Assembly: GCF_900109925.1 (NCBI RefSeq)
Contig: NZ_FOBW01000011.1
Location: 95,174-159,173 of the forward strand
DNA length: 64,000 nt
From: Mesobacillus persicus
GTDB taxonomy: Bacteria > Bacillota > Bacilli > Bacillales > Cytobacillaceae
Reading direction: 5' to 3'
Below are positions 28,036-36,899 of the stretch, piece after piece. The notes beneath the pieces were generated by a model that worked only from the letters and a program-made list of their open reading frames with translations, was not told the DNA's origin and made no database searches. A program made the position numbers and the translations under genes. Each line of letters opens with the position of its first letter. Position 1 is the first letter of the stretch.

Positions 28036-28383
28036 ATGGGTAAAGACAATAAAAAACTAGAGCCATTAGACATTGATGGCACCATGCCGCATCAAATAAG
28101 TGCCCCTAGTTTTAAAGGGACTGGAATCAAATTTCAACCTCCTTTTAAGAATGAACATGGTGTGATTATCGGCGATAGTCATTATTCTTCACAGAACTCA
28201 CCATTAGAAAATTGGAGTGAAGATACTGACCCAGCCATTATGTCTGGAGATGAATGGGTCCATCCAACCAATGACATCGGGTGGAATACAACTGAGAATC
28301 AAGAAATTCTTGAAGAAAAGCGGGAACCAAAAGCATATCCTTTTATGCATCCGACAATCGATGTAAGTAAAGGTCAGGACTAA
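28036..28383 (+). CDS. Conserved Bacillus protein (DUF3905-like)
   Basis: 115 residues, soluble, acidic, no cysteines, with conserved-looking segments IDGTMPHQISAPSFKGTG, WSEDTDPAIMSGDEWVHP and NDIGWNTTENQEILEEK. It resembles proteins annotated DUF3905, from memory and not certain. AAGGGGGAG is the ribosome-binding site. A bidirectional terminator follows, facing ktrD. Confidence 0.7.
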   Translation: MGKDNKKLEPLDIDGTMPHQISAPSFKGTGIKFQPPFKNEHGVIIGDSHYSSQNSPLENWSEDTDPAIMSGDEWVHPTNDIGWNTTENQEILEEKREPKAYPFMHPTIDVSKGQD

Positions 28384-28410
28384 AAAAGATCCGGGTAATC
28401 CCGGATCTTT
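28384..28410. terminator. Bidirectional terminator
   Basis: AAAGATCCGGG pairs with CCCGGATCTTT across TAAT, preceded by an A-run; it serves the 28036 gene and convergent ktrD. Confidence 0.8.
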
Positions 28411-28415
28411 AACGT

Positions 28416-29774
28416 TTATCCAATAATAACTCTTTCTTTAGGGTAATGAATTTGTGTGTTATCCCCCTTACCTCCAATAAATAATAGGAACATAATAAGC
28501 CCCACACGTCCAATGAACATTAACAGAATAATCACAAATTTACCAATCGTACTTAACTCTGGGGTTATTCCCATCGAAAGACCGCTTGTTCCGAAAGCTG
28601 AAGACACTTCAAATAGGATTTCAATCAGCGAATGATCTTCTGTAACTCTCAGAATCACTGTAGCGGTAAAACAAATGACGATAGCCATTATTGTAACAAC
28701 GAGTGATTTTATAATATCCTCATCTGTCAGTTCTCTTTTAAAGATTTTAATGGAACGGTTCCCCCGTCCAAAATGATAAAGAAAAAGCAGATTTAATGCA
28801 AAGGTTGTTGTGCGAATCCCGCCTCCAACTGAGCTAGGAGAAGCACCAATGAACATTAAGGAACACATAACAAGTAAGGTTGTCTCTGAAAACTGATTAA
28901 TATCCATAGTTGCTAAACCGCCACTTCTAGTTGCAGCAGATTGGAATAAGGCATAGAAAAATGCTTCATGCCAAGTTTTATCAGCAAGGAAATGGTTTTG
29001 TTCCAAAAGCAAAATAGCCAATGTACCAAATATCAATAAACCTAAGAACGTAATAGTAGTGATTTTTGTAAAAAGAGAAAACCTAAATAAATGGTTCCTC
29101 CTATAGCGATTCACAAAAAATTCTTTAACTTCAACAAGTACCGGAAACCCTATTGCACCGAGAGTCATCAACACAATACTAACAATTTGAACATAATAAT
29201 CATGAGCATATGGAACCATTGAAGCGCCTGTTATATCAAAGCCTGCGTTTGTAGTAGCACTGACAGAAGCAAACACACCTTGTATCATGGCTTCTTGCCA
29301 TGTCGGGTAGTAACTAAGAAATCGAGTACCTAGGAGAATCGCGCCAATTACTTCAATAATGGTAATAATAAGCAAAATAACTTTTAGCATCTTTACCATC
29401 CCAGATAAACCAGTTTGGTTTTGATCCGCCATAATCAGCCGGCGCTCTTTTAACCCGATTTTCTTACCAATTAACAGCCAAAAGAAAGTTCCTAATGCCA
29501 TTATTCCAATTCCACCAAATTGAAAAACAAACAGCAAGATAAAATTACCCGTAACTGTAAAGGTTTCACTTATATTAACCGTTGTTAGTCCTGTTACACT
29601 TACAGCACTAGCAGCAACAAATAATGCATCCATGAATGTCCAACTAACACCAGGTTGTGTTGCTACAGGAAGTCTTAATAAAAGAACCGATACAAAAACT
29701 GCCATAAAATAATATAGAACAATCATTTGAGCAGGTGTCATATGGTTCAGCCGTTTTCTTAGTTTGTTTAACAT
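28416..29774 (-). CDS. ktrD: Potassium uptake channel subunit KtrD
   Basis: 452 residues from the ATG at 29774, which follows GAAAGGAAA; the frame extends to 29828 without another signal. The TrkH/KtrB fold is evident from repeated pore-helix segments such as SVTGLTTVNIS, TTNAGFDITG, TRSGGLATMD and GTSGLSMGITPE, the selectivity-filter glycines lying in these. It imports K+ with a cytosolic KtrC gating ring, whose gene is not in this window. B. subtilis has ktrD at the equivalent place near ykrP and sspD. Confidence 0.93.
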   Translation of the reverse strand: MLNKLRKRLNHMTPAQMIVLYYFMAVFVSVLLLRLPVATQPGVSWTFMDALFVAASAVSVTGLTTVNISETFTVTGNFILLFVFQFGGIGIMALGTFFWLLIGKKIGLKERRLIMADQNQTGLSGMVKMLKVILLIITIIEVIGAILLGTRFLSYYPTWQEAMIQGVFASVSATTNAGFDITGASMVPYAHDYYVQIVSIVLMTLGAIGFPVLVEVKEFFVNRYRRNHLFRFSLFTKITTITFLGLLIFGTLAILLLEQNHFLADKTWHEAFFYALFQSAATRSGGLATMDINQFSETTLLVMCSLMFIGASPSSVGGGIRTTTFALNLLFLYHFGRGNRSIKIFKRELTDEDIIKSLVVTIMAIVICFTATVILRVTEDHSLIEILFEVSSAFGTSGLSMGITPELSTIGKFVIILLMFIGRVGLIMFLLFIGGKGDNTQIHYPKERVIIG

Positions 29775-29993
29775 CAAAAATTTCCTTTCAGTCATCCCTA
29801 GTCTTAGTCCTATCATATAAAATATCAAAGCCCGTATAAGAAGTAAACGTTTGTAGAAAATTTCTATTTAATAACCCTTTTTTTTCATGAATCATTCTAT
29901 ATATGCAAAGATTACCAGGCATAAAACCTTTAAGTAAGCAGAAAATAGTAATGCAGAAAAAAATACTGCAAATGCAGCAAGGAGTGACAAAGT

Positions 29994-30200
29994 ATGGCTA
30001 GAAACTCAAATAATCTACTTGTTCCTGGGGTTGAACAATTCCTTGATCAAGTGAAGTACGAAATTGCCCAAGAATTTGGTGTTCAACTTGATGCTAATAC
30101 TGTTTCTCGTTCAAATGGTTCTGTTGGTGGCGAGATAACGAAGCGTCTAGTCAAACAGGCACAAGCCGAATTATCAGGAAACAACAATCAAAATCAATAA
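29994..30200 (+). CDS. sspD: Alpha/beta-type small acid-soluble spore protein
   Basis: 68 residues with the two family signatures: [20 protein letters not shown], holding the Gpr protease site in EIA, and [19 protein letters not shown]. These proteins saturate forespore DNA and protect it from UV and heat. The order next to rsgI and ktrD suggests the sspD orthologue. GCAAGGAGTGAC is the ribosome-binding site. It should be SigG-dependent; a matching promoter was not clear by eye. Confidence 0.93.
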   Translation: MARNSNNLLVPGVEQFLDQVKYEIAQEFGVQLDANTVSRSNGSVGGEITKRLVKQAQAELSGNNNQNQ

Positions 30201-30222
30201 GAAACTTAATAAATTGGACAAG

Positions 30223-30252
30223 AAAAAGTCCGGAGGCAATCCGGACTTTTTT
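30223..30252. terminator. Bidirectional terminator
   Basis: AAAAAGTCCGGA pairs with TCCGGACTTTTT across GGCAA, between the convergent SASP and rsgI genes. Confidence 0.9.
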
Positions 30253-31331
30253 TAATCGCGTGGGCCTGAGTTTTTATTTTGTTGGTGCCCATTACTCCTA
30301 TTGCTTTTACCTTTTTCATGGTTCTTATTATTTCCATTGTTTTTTAATTGTTTTTCCTGGTTTTTATTATTTCCATTGTTTTTTAATTGTTTTTCCTGGT
30401 TTTTATGCTGTTTATTGTTTCCATTTTCATTATACTTTAAATTTTTATCCTGATTTTTAATCTGTTTATCTTTTTCTTTACGTTGGGATTTATCTGCTTG
30501 ATTTTCGTTTCTTTTATCTAGAGCGTTTTCAACCTGACTTTTATTAGACATACCTGCTGAGCGGCTAGGATTCCCCTTCGTTGCCTCTTGTTCCTTTACA
30601 GGTCTATTATTCTGCTTGTCTTTTGTATTCACCTTTTCCTGACTAGGTGTTGATTGATCTTTTTCTATTATTCCCTCATTTTTTTGTTTAAAGGTTCCCG
30701 AAGTAATGCCTTGTTTAATTGCATCGCTCCGTTCTTCCTCGGTAGCTGTAACAACCGTTAACTCTAGCTGTTCTGCTTCAGTCACCTTTTTAATTTCTGT
30801 TAAAGTTTCTTCCAATTCCGAATTAGACTCTTCCTCTGAGGGAACCGTTCCAATCAAAACACGTTTTTGGTTTTCTAAGTACCCTTGCTCCTCCATCTCA
30901 TCAAGAACCTTTTTCGCAACTAGTACTGCATTTTCCTTTTTCCAGTCTTTAAGTTGATTGATAATGTTTTCACCTTCACGATTATAACCTTTCATACTAA
31001 TCACATTCAGGCTATCGTTTAACTCTAATTCAATGCTTGGATTCACATCAATGGACATATAGGCATAAACCTGGCGATTTTCGAAAATAGGATAGAGTGC
31101 TACAGCTAATACCATCATTACAGCAGTGAGGATGAGTGCATTCACCTTTAGCTTGTTTCGTATTGGAAAAACCCTCGATTTCCAGGAGTGATCTACCTCT
31201 ACAGGAATAAAATAGATTTCCTCCCCTTTTTGATACTCCTGTGAAAGTTTACGTGATCGCATGAATTGCCCATCGGGTGTTAATAATGTTACATAGCGTT
31301 CTTCGATATCAAGGACTACACCCTTCCTCAT
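30252..31331 (-). CDS. rsgI: Anti-sigma-I factor RsgI
   Basis: A 359-residue membrane-anchored anti-sigma factor. The N-terminal cytosolic RsgI domain (about 1-58, with GVVLDIEERYVTLLTPDG) binds SigI; one transmembrane helix follows (about 63-85). The extracellular domain has the conserved MSIDVNPSIELELN segment. The last 150 residues are a low-complexity Lys/Asn/Gln-rich tail containing two exact 13-residue repeats (QEKQLKNNGNNKN). The start overlaps the sigI stop by four bases (ATGA), so the two are coupled. The tail probably lies in the cell wall. Confidence 0.92.
   Translation of the reverse strand: MRKGVVLDIEERYVTLLTPDGQFMRSRKLSQEYQKGEEIYFIPVEVDHSWKSRVFPIRNKLKVNALILTAVMMVLAVALYPIFENRQVYAYMSIDVNPSIELELNDSLNVISMKGYNREGENIINQLKDWKKENAVLVAKKVLDEMEEQGYLENQKRVLIGTVPSEEESNSELEETLTEIKKVTEAEQLELTVVTATEEERSDAIKQGITSGTFKQKNEGIIEKDQSTPSQEKVNTKDKQNNRPVKEQEATKGNPSRSAGMSNKSQVENALDKRNENQADKSQRKEKDKQIKNQDKNLKYNENGNNKQHKNQEKQLKNNGNNKNQEKQLKNNGNNKNHEKGKSNRSNGHQQNKNSGPRD
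30325..30402. repeat. 39-bp tandem repeat inside rsgI
   Basis: Two consecutive identical 39-base units (30325-30363, 30364-30402) encode 13-residue blocks in the RsgI tail, with a partly matching third block beyond. In-frame copy changes would lengthen or shorten the wall-spanning tail. Confidence 0.8.
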
Positions 31332-32074
31332 TTCTCCAGCACTCCTTTTAAATAATCCCTTAAATAGTGAAAATCACCCATTAAAATTAAGGCAATTGCC
31401 ATTATATATTTTCTATTCCGTTCAATCGTCTTACGACTCAAAGACACCTTACTCTCAAGCTGTTTTATGGGTAATCGTTTTTTTGCTAACAGCTGTTGTT
31501 TTAAATCTTCCTGATTCACTAATATTCGAGCAACCTCTATTGCATTTTCCCTCGCATCGGAATGTTTGGGAGCCTGCTCAACTAAATCATGAAAAGAAAG
31601 ACCAAACTCTTGAAGCTTTTGTTGAAATTGCACAATTTCCTCTTTCCTTTGTTGTTCTTCTGTCTTTTTTCTATAGTCCTTTATTGAAATCTCATCCTCA
31701 ATACTTGAACGAGAAGACTCAGTATCAAATTGGTCACTTTCGAAGTTAATCGCTATTGTCTTGGCTCGAGCCTGCTGACGGATATAATCGATTACCCTTC
31801 GTTTAATAAGGATATCCGCAAAGCTTAGGAGCGAATTTCCTTTGTCAGATGAGAACTTTTGAATGGCTTCATTAAAGGCAATCAATCCAATGCTAAATTC
31901 ATCATCCGTTTCATTGATGTACCTTTTACAAATGGCCGAAACAGATTTAGCAATAAATGGCTTGTACGTCTGTATTAAATCATCTCGAAGCGTATGGTCA
32001 CCCTGCTGAATCAGTATCACTTTTTCTTCTAATGTTTGTTGCTTTCTTTTTGTAATGAACAATAAACTTAGCAT
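31328..32074 (-). CDS. sigI: RNA polymerase sigma factor SigI
   Basis: 248 residues from the ATG at 32074, preceded by AGAGGTGAG; B. subtilis SigI is of similar length. Region 2 is recognisable in DEFSIGLIAFNEAIQKFSSDKGNSLLSFADILIKRRVIDYIRQQ, split across residues 60-110, and a helix-turn-helix near LESKVSLSRKTIERNRKYI closes the protein. SigI responds to heat and wall stress in Bacillus and is held by RsgI. It is usually autoregulated; I could not identify its promoter. Confidence 0.92.
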   Translation of the reverse strand: MLSLLFITKRKQQTLEEKVILIQQGDHTLRDDLIQTYKPFIAKSVSAICKRYINETDDEFSIGLIAFNEAIQKFSSDKGNSLLSFADILIKRRVIDYIRQQARAKTIAINFESDQFDTESSRSSIEDEISIKDYRKKTEEQQRKEEIVQFQQKLQEFGLSFHDLVEQAPKHSDARENAIEVARILVNQEDLKQQLLAKKRLPIKQLESKVSLSRKTIERNRKYIMAIALILMGDFHYLRDYLKGVLEK

Positions 32075-32119
32075 CAGTCTCACCTCTATTCTCCCAAAAA
32101 TTATATCATAGGTTGTCAA

Positions 32120-32596
32120 TTTGAATTATCCTAGGAGAAGGGTGGAATAAGCTTTCTATCTAATATAGAGTATCTATAGGAAATCTTATAAAGTTCATTG
32201 TTCAAATTTATTATTAAGTCAGCACTTCATTCTCTTTTACAAATTTGCTCAGCTTTTTCTTGGAATCTTATACCCTGACAGAATTTCAAACTAAGTTTCT
32301 AATCCCTCCACTTTTAGTTAATATTTCAATAGATTATAGGCAAAAGCTTCGAAGGCTATCTTTCGCTTAGAGACAAACAAGGGAGAATCTCTTAAAACCG
32401 CGCACGAGGGTGTGAGTTAATTACTTTCTTTGGGTCTTGGGTACAGCATATTTTAATTATCACTTATTCTAACTAGCATCAGTACTAATAAAGGGTACGG
32501 TTCGCCCCAAAGGTTTTTGGGGGTTTTATTTGCCGATTTAAAAAGACCTCTGCCAAGCAACTCATAACACGATTCTTCACAATAATGATGTAAATT
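32120..32596. other. Intergenic region before sigI with an orphan terminator
   Basis: 477 bases with no ORF of note. It should hold the sigI promoter on the minus strand. On the plus strand CCCCAAA (32505-32511) pairs with TTTGGGG (32516-32522), followed by GTTTTATTT: a terminator with no plus-strand gene before it. A small RNA may be encoded upstream of it. I found no riboswitch or T-box consensus. Confidence 0.35.
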
Positions 32597-33055
32597 TTAC
32601 GAGGAATTTTTTAAACCGGCACGTAACAAGAAACCAATTAGCAACCCGGGTATAAGAAAGGCCATGGGCAGAAACACAGGACCAAGTGAGATATCGAACA
32701 GTCTAATTTTTGGAGAGAGCATTAGACCAACCGTCACAAAATATGCACCGAAAACAAAGGGAAGATACCTTCCTTTAATACTGTCATCTAAGGTACTACG
32801 GTAGGCATCCCACATGGAGAACATATAGACACATGGATAGAACATCAACCACTGGTAATTTATCACCATAAAGGCCTGATCGATTTCCCACAAAAAACTA
32901 TACATAATAGCTTGATTAAAGTTACTGTTAACATTAATGATAAACTCAAGAGTTACTAATAAAACGCCCTTGAGATAATTCCCTGACAATAACTGAGGGA
33001 AACCTGGGAAGGCAATCGACCACAGGATGGCTTCCAGTTTACTAAGTCGCTTCAT
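32597..33055 (-). CDS. Small polytopic membrane protein of unknown function
   Basis: 152 residues with about four or five transmembrane segments. The N-terminal AILWSIAFPGFPQLLSGNYLKGVLL recalls the first helices of TM2-type proteins, while the rest is not recognised. Another membrane-embedded phrase is MFYPCVYMFSMWDAYRST. No catalytic motif is visible. It is monocistronic. Confidence 0.7.
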   Translation of the reverse strand: MKRLSKLEAILWSIAFPGFPQLLSGNYLKGVLLVTLEFIINVNSNFNQAIMYSFLWEIDQAFMVINYQWLMFYPCVYMFSMWDAYRSTLDDSIKGRYLPFVFGAYFVTVGLMLSPKIRLFDISLGPVFLPMAFLIPGLLIGFLLRAGLKNSS

Positions 33056-33137
33056 AAAATGATGTCATTCCTTTATATCTAAGATGTTTTTCGAGAGGGC
33101 AACATTTTTAGTGGGCTTATAGGTATTAATAATTTAT

Positions 33138-33200
33138 GCTCTGTGAAAAATAGCCTTCCTGTTGATTGGAGCTGTCATTCGACAGACTTGTTCACAGAGC
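33138..33200. repeat. Foldback element resembling a repeat fragment
   Basis: GCTCTGTGAA (33138-33147) and TTCACAGAGC (33191-33200) are perfect inverted arms enclosing another hairpin, CTGTC-ATTC-GACAG. The internal words GTTGATTGGAGC and AGACTTG resemble the common Bacillus intergenic repeat whose other half is seen at 63688-63789. It lies between the membrane protein gene and nhaC. Confidence 0.5.
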
Positions 33201-33293
33201 TTAATAATTAGTTGGAGTTCTCTGCTTACTTATAATGTACTTTAACAGGGAAAAATATTACCATATATATGGAAATGGAATTTTTAAAATATG

Positions 33294-33322
33294 AAAAAGC
33301 GGTCTGCTTAGGCAGCCGCTTT
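33294..33322 (-). terminator. Terminator overlapping the nhaC stop codon
   Basis: On the minus strand AAAAGCGGCTGC and GCAGACCGCTTTTT pair with one bulge around the TAA stop codon, then TTTTTCAT. Confidence 0.75.
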
Positions 33323-34705
33323 TCCTTCAGAGTTTGATATCGAAATTTTAGTTAGTCCGGCTAATATGGTTAGCACTGGTGATGCTAGGCAAAAGATGGC
33401 GAATAATGCATATTCTGTAGTCGGTACCCCTAACACTCCCGCGAGGAAGACTCCGCAAACACTCCATGGAACTAGTGGGTTAATCACCGTTCCGGCATCT
33501 TCTAAAAGCCTTGACAGGTTCTTAGGATGAAGATTCGCTTTACGAAAGTACGGATCAAATGTATGCCCAGTCATAATAATCGATAAATACTGTTCCCCTA
33601 TCAAGAAATTAATCCCGATTGCAGAAAGTGAAGCAGAAAGAATTAGACTCGATACTTTTTCGACGCCCTTTAAAAATAAACTTAATAGCCCTGGAATGAT
33701 TCCAAGCTTAAATAACAGCCCACCCATTGATAAGGCAAGTAAAACAAGGGAAACTGAAAACAACATACTTTCAATTCCTCCTCTTGAAAGCAATGTTGCA
33801 ACTACCTCCACATCAGTATTAGCCTTATAACCAGAGTATAGGATAGCTGGAAGCCCACCCCACTCTTGTTTACTGGTAAGAATCAAACTTATGCCCATAG
33901 CTGACAGGGTTGCACTTCCAAGAGTTATCACTGCAGGAACTTTTTTCACTGCTAAAATTGCTAAAACTATAAACGGGATGAGTGAATACCAATGGACAAG
34001 ATTCATTGCTACTAATTCCTGTTTAATAAGGGTCGCAGTCGCAAAATCGGCGCCCGTTTTCGTCGGAGAGAGCATACCAAAGATAACCAATGAAAGGACA
34101 AAAGCAGGAACTGTCGTCCAAGCCATGTTCTTGATATGTTCAAATAAATCCACTTTAACGGTTGAAGATGCAAGCGTTGTTGTGTCTGATAACGGGGACA
34201 TTTTATCACCGAAAAAAGCCCCTGAGACAATTGCTCCCGCAGTAATGGCGGCAGAAAGTTCCAATGCTCCTGAAACACCCATAAAAGCTGCCCCAATCGT
34301 TGCTGCGGTCGTTAACGAACTCCCAATGCCTACGCCAATGGCTGCTGTCACAACAAATACAATGGCGTAAAACCATTTCCCAGTAACTAGTTCAAAAGCT
34401 AGATAAATAAAGGTCGGTATCGTCCCTCCAGCCATCAAACTACTAATTAGCATTCCAATAAAAAAGAAGATGAGAACTGCTCCTAATCCATTCTTTGCAC
34501 CATCCATTAATGCAGCTTCTAACTCCTTCATTTTCACTCTTTTAATCATTCCATATATTAACAACAAAAAAATGGCTAACACAATAGGGATATGAGGAAC
34601 CAATTGAAGTTTTATCATACTGAAACTTATTCCAGTAAGTAGGATGACTACCATTAACAACGCCTCTAGAGGGCGAATTTCAAGCATTGTATCTCTATGT
34701 TGCAT
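33308..34705 (-). CDS. NhaC-family Na+/H+ antiporter
   Basis: A 465-residue protein with about 12 transmembrane segments. The segments GVGIGSSLTTAATIGAAFMG and GAFFGDKMSPLSDTTTLASS are the conserved core of NhaC/MleN-type carriers, and SWGTVINPLVPWS-like AGTVINPLVPWSVCG follows near the C-terminus. It may exchange Na+ for H+ or, as in MleN, malate for lactate; the sequence alone does not settle this. AGAGGAGGAAC provides the ribosome-binding site. The last codons lie inside its terminator. Confidence 0.85.
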   Translation of the reverse strand: MQHRDTMLEIRPLEALLMVVILLTGISFSMIKLQLVPHIPIVLAIFLLLIYGMIKRVKMKELEAALMDGAKNGLGAVLIFFFIGMLISSLMAGGTIPTFIYLAFELVTGKWFYAIVFVVTAAIGVGIGSSLTTAATIGAAFMGVSGALELSAAITAGAIVSGAFFGDKMSPLSDTTTLASSTVKVDLFEHIKNMAWTTVPAFVLSLVIFGMLSPTKTGADFATATLIKQELVAMNLVHWYSLIPFIVLAILAVKKVPAVITLGSATLSAMGISLILTSKQEWGGLPAILYSGYKANTDVEVVATLLSRGGIESMLFSVSLVLLALSMGGLLFKLGIIPGLLSLFLKGVEKVSSLILSASLSAIGINFLIGEQYLSIIMTGHTFDPYFRKANLHPKNLSRLLEDAGTVINPLVPWSVCGVFLAGVLGVPTTEYALFAIFCLASPVLTILAGLTKISISNSEGKAAA

Positions 34706-34816
34706 ATTGTTCCTCCTCTTAGCTATTCACTGTTTTACTTAAACGCTTTTACGTACGAAAGTATTATAGTTATTACTATATGGATATATTATTTGCTTGT
34801 CAACAGATATTTGCAG

Positions 34817-34867
34817 AACGAACAAAAGTGCAATCGCCCTAATCAGCCCTGTGAGTCTACGCGATCC
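34817..34867. repeat. Truncated copy of the 38.2-kb repeat
   Basis: GAACAAAAGTGCAATCGCCC and ATCAGCCCTGTGAGTCTA here match the left end of the element at 38207 (GAACAAAAGCGCAAGCGCC, ATCAGCCCCGTGAGTCTA) with a few changes. The remainder of the element is missing. Confidence 0.7.
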
Positions 34868-34952
34868 ACAATATGATTGTTCTTTTATCCCAGTTCAACT
34901 GGCTTATAAACCGAGGAGTTAGACACGCTGGTTAAAACTTTCTTAACAAACT

Positions 34953-34979
34953 AAAAAAGCCTAGCATGAATGCTAGGCC
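34953..34979 (-). terminator. Terminator of prfC
   Basis: On the minus strand GCCTAGCATTCATGCTAGGC is followed by TTTTTTAG. Confidence 0.85.
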
Positions 34980-35002
34980 TACTTTTTGTAAAAAAACGTT
35001 GA

Positions 35003-36580
35003 TTACTCCGTCAAATCCATTGGATTGTATAATTTAATATTGGGATTCTTATCCTGGAACCAACGTAAAGCAAAATCATTTTCAAATAAAAACGCTTTGT
35101 TCTCATAACGGTCATGCACAAGAAGACTACGGGAGTTCGAAAGGTTTTCATCAATCTCATCATTTTCAATCCAACGAGCAATTTTTGAACCTAACCTCTC
35201 CATTGTAACCTCAACATTATACTCATTACGCATCCTATGCTCAAATACTTCAAACTGTAGTTGCCCTACAGCACCTAGCAAGTATTCCTCTGTTTTTACG
35301 GTCTTAAAGAGCTGGATAGCCCCTTCCTGAACTAGCTGCTGAATTCCCTTATGGAAATGCTTCTGCTTCATGACGTTTTTAGCGGTTACTCGAACAAAAA
35401 GTTCTGGGGTAAACTGAGGCAAACGCTCATATTGGAAACTGTCCTTACCTGAAATAAGTGTATCCCCAATTTGATAAGTACCGGGATCGTACAAACCAAT
35501 AATGTCACCAGCAACGGCCTCTTCAACAGTACTACGATCATCGGCCATAAACTGGGTAGACTGGGCAATTTTTATTGTTTTTCCAGTGCGTGGTAACGTT
35601 ACGTTCATACCACGATCAAATTTACCTGAACATATCCGTAAGAAAGCAATACGATCCCGGTGTGCTGGGTTCATATTGGCTTGAATTTTAAAGATAAACC
35701 CTGAAAACTCTTCAGATAAAGGATCGATTTTCCCTGCTGTCGAATTTCTCGCTTGAGGCATAGGGGCAAACTCTAAGTAGGATTCAAGGAAAGTCTGGAC
35801 ACCAAAATTTGTTAAGGCGCTTCCGAAGAAAACCGGAATCAAGTTACCTTCGGCTACGCGCTCAGTTGAGAATTCGTTTCCTGCCTCATCGAGTAGCATA
35901 ATCTCCTCTAGCGTTTGCTCATATAATGGAGATTCCTTAAGGCTATGCTCTCCGTCAATTTCACCATCTTCATTCAAAGGAATGAACTTATCTTTTTTAT
36001 CAACTCGGAACTGTTCAATTCGATTATGGTGACGGTCGTAAATTCCTAAAAATTGCTTTCCCATTCCAATCGGCCAGTTCATTGGATAAGATTCAATTCC
36101 AAGAACCTCTTCTAACTCAGCTAATAGCTCAAGTGGAGCCTTTCCCTCCCGGTCGAGTTTATTAATAAACGTGAAGATAGGAATTCCCCTCATTCGACAA
36201 ACCTTAAATAACTTTAAAGTCTGCTCCTCGATCCCTTTGGCCGAGTCGATAATCATAACAGCACTATCTACTGCAGTCAGTGTCCGATAAGTATCCTCAC
36301 TGAAATCTTGGTGCCCCGGTGTATCGAGAATATTTACTCGAAAACCGTCATAATCAAATTGCATAACACTTGATGTTACTGAAATCCCACGCTGCTTTTC
36401 GATTTCCATCCAGTCGCTGGTTGCGAATTTCCCGGTTTTTTTCCCCTTAACCGTTCCAGCGTCTCGTATAGCGCCACCAAATAGTAGCAGTTGTTCTGTT
36501 AACGTCGTTTTTCCTGCATCTGGGTGAGAAATGATTGCAAACGTTTTACGTGATAACACATGGTCCTTTAATTTATTCAT
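35003..36580 (-). CDS. prfC: Peptide chain release factor 3
   Basis: A 525-residue translational GTPase. G1 is [12 protein letters not shown] (near 18-29), G3 DTPGHQDF, G4 NKLD; RF3-specific [21 protein letters not shown] follows switch I. RF3 releases RF1/RF2 from ribosomes after peptide release. As far as I recall B. subtilis 168 has no RF3, so this is an accessory gene within the genus. AGAAAGGATT is the ribosome-binding site. Monocistronic, with its own terminator. Confidence 0.95.
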   Translation of the reverse strand: MNKLKDHVLSRKTFAIISHPDAGKTTLTEQLLLFGGAIRDAGTVKGKKTGKFATSDWMEIEKQRGISVTSSVMQFDYDGFRVNILDTPGHQDFSEDTYRTLTAVDSAVMIIDSAKGIEEQTLKLFKVCRMRGIPIFTFINKLDREGKAPLELLAELEEVLGIESYPMNWPIGMGKQFLGIYDRHHNRIEQFRVDKKDKFIPLNEDGEIDGEHSLKESPLYEQTLEEIMLLDEAGNEFSTERVAEGNLIPVFFGSALTNFGVQTFLESYLEFAPMPQARNSTAGKIDPLSEEFSGFIFKIQANMNPAHRDRIAFLRICSGKFDRGMNVTLPRTGKTIKIAQSTQFMADDRSTVEEAVAGDIIGLYDPGTYQIGDTLISGKDSFQYERLPQFTPELFVRVTAKNVMKQKHFHKGIQQLVQEGAIQLFKTVKTEEYLLGAVGQLQFEVFEHRMRNEYNVEVTMERLGSKIARWIENDEIDENLSNSRSLLVHDRYENKAFLFENDFALRWFQDKNPNIKLYNPMDLTE

Positions 36581-36899
36581 GATTAATCCTTTCTAAAAGG
36601 CTCTATTCTCGTTGCTCTTGGATATGATGAATTCAATCCTTGTATTACTTCAAAGTAGCATTAGTTTACGAGAAAAGAGCTTACAAAATTAAATTTATTG
36701 CGCAGAATAGCTTATCTTGCGTTAAAATCGGCTGTATGATTATAACAAAAATATTTACGGAAACCATCCTTCTAAAAGAGCATGTCATTTATCATTAATT
36801 CAAGAGATATATCATGCTAGAGTGAAAATCTTCATAACTTCTATCATATATTCTATGTGGAAAGTTTGCAATTAGCTTTTATTTCCCAGCACTCTTCCA
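36581..36899. other. Intergenic region between prfC and the AlaX gene
   Basis: 319 AT-rich bases holding the prfC promoter region. I see no ORF, terminator or named element. Confidence 0.4.

Noticed and set aside
29881..29930. SigG-type promoter before the SASP gene
   Set aside because: TGAATC and CATAAAA are present but 26 bases apart, too far for a SigG promoter.
32135..32160. T-box-like AAGGGTGGAATA
   Set aside because: The T-box consensus continues ACCGCG, which is absent, and no tRNA-synthetase or amino-acid gene follows on that strand.
33891..34370. 159-codon plus-strand frame
   Set aside because: It lies wholly antisense to the NhaC-like gene, has shadow-like Thr/Ala/Ile composition and no ribosome-binding site.
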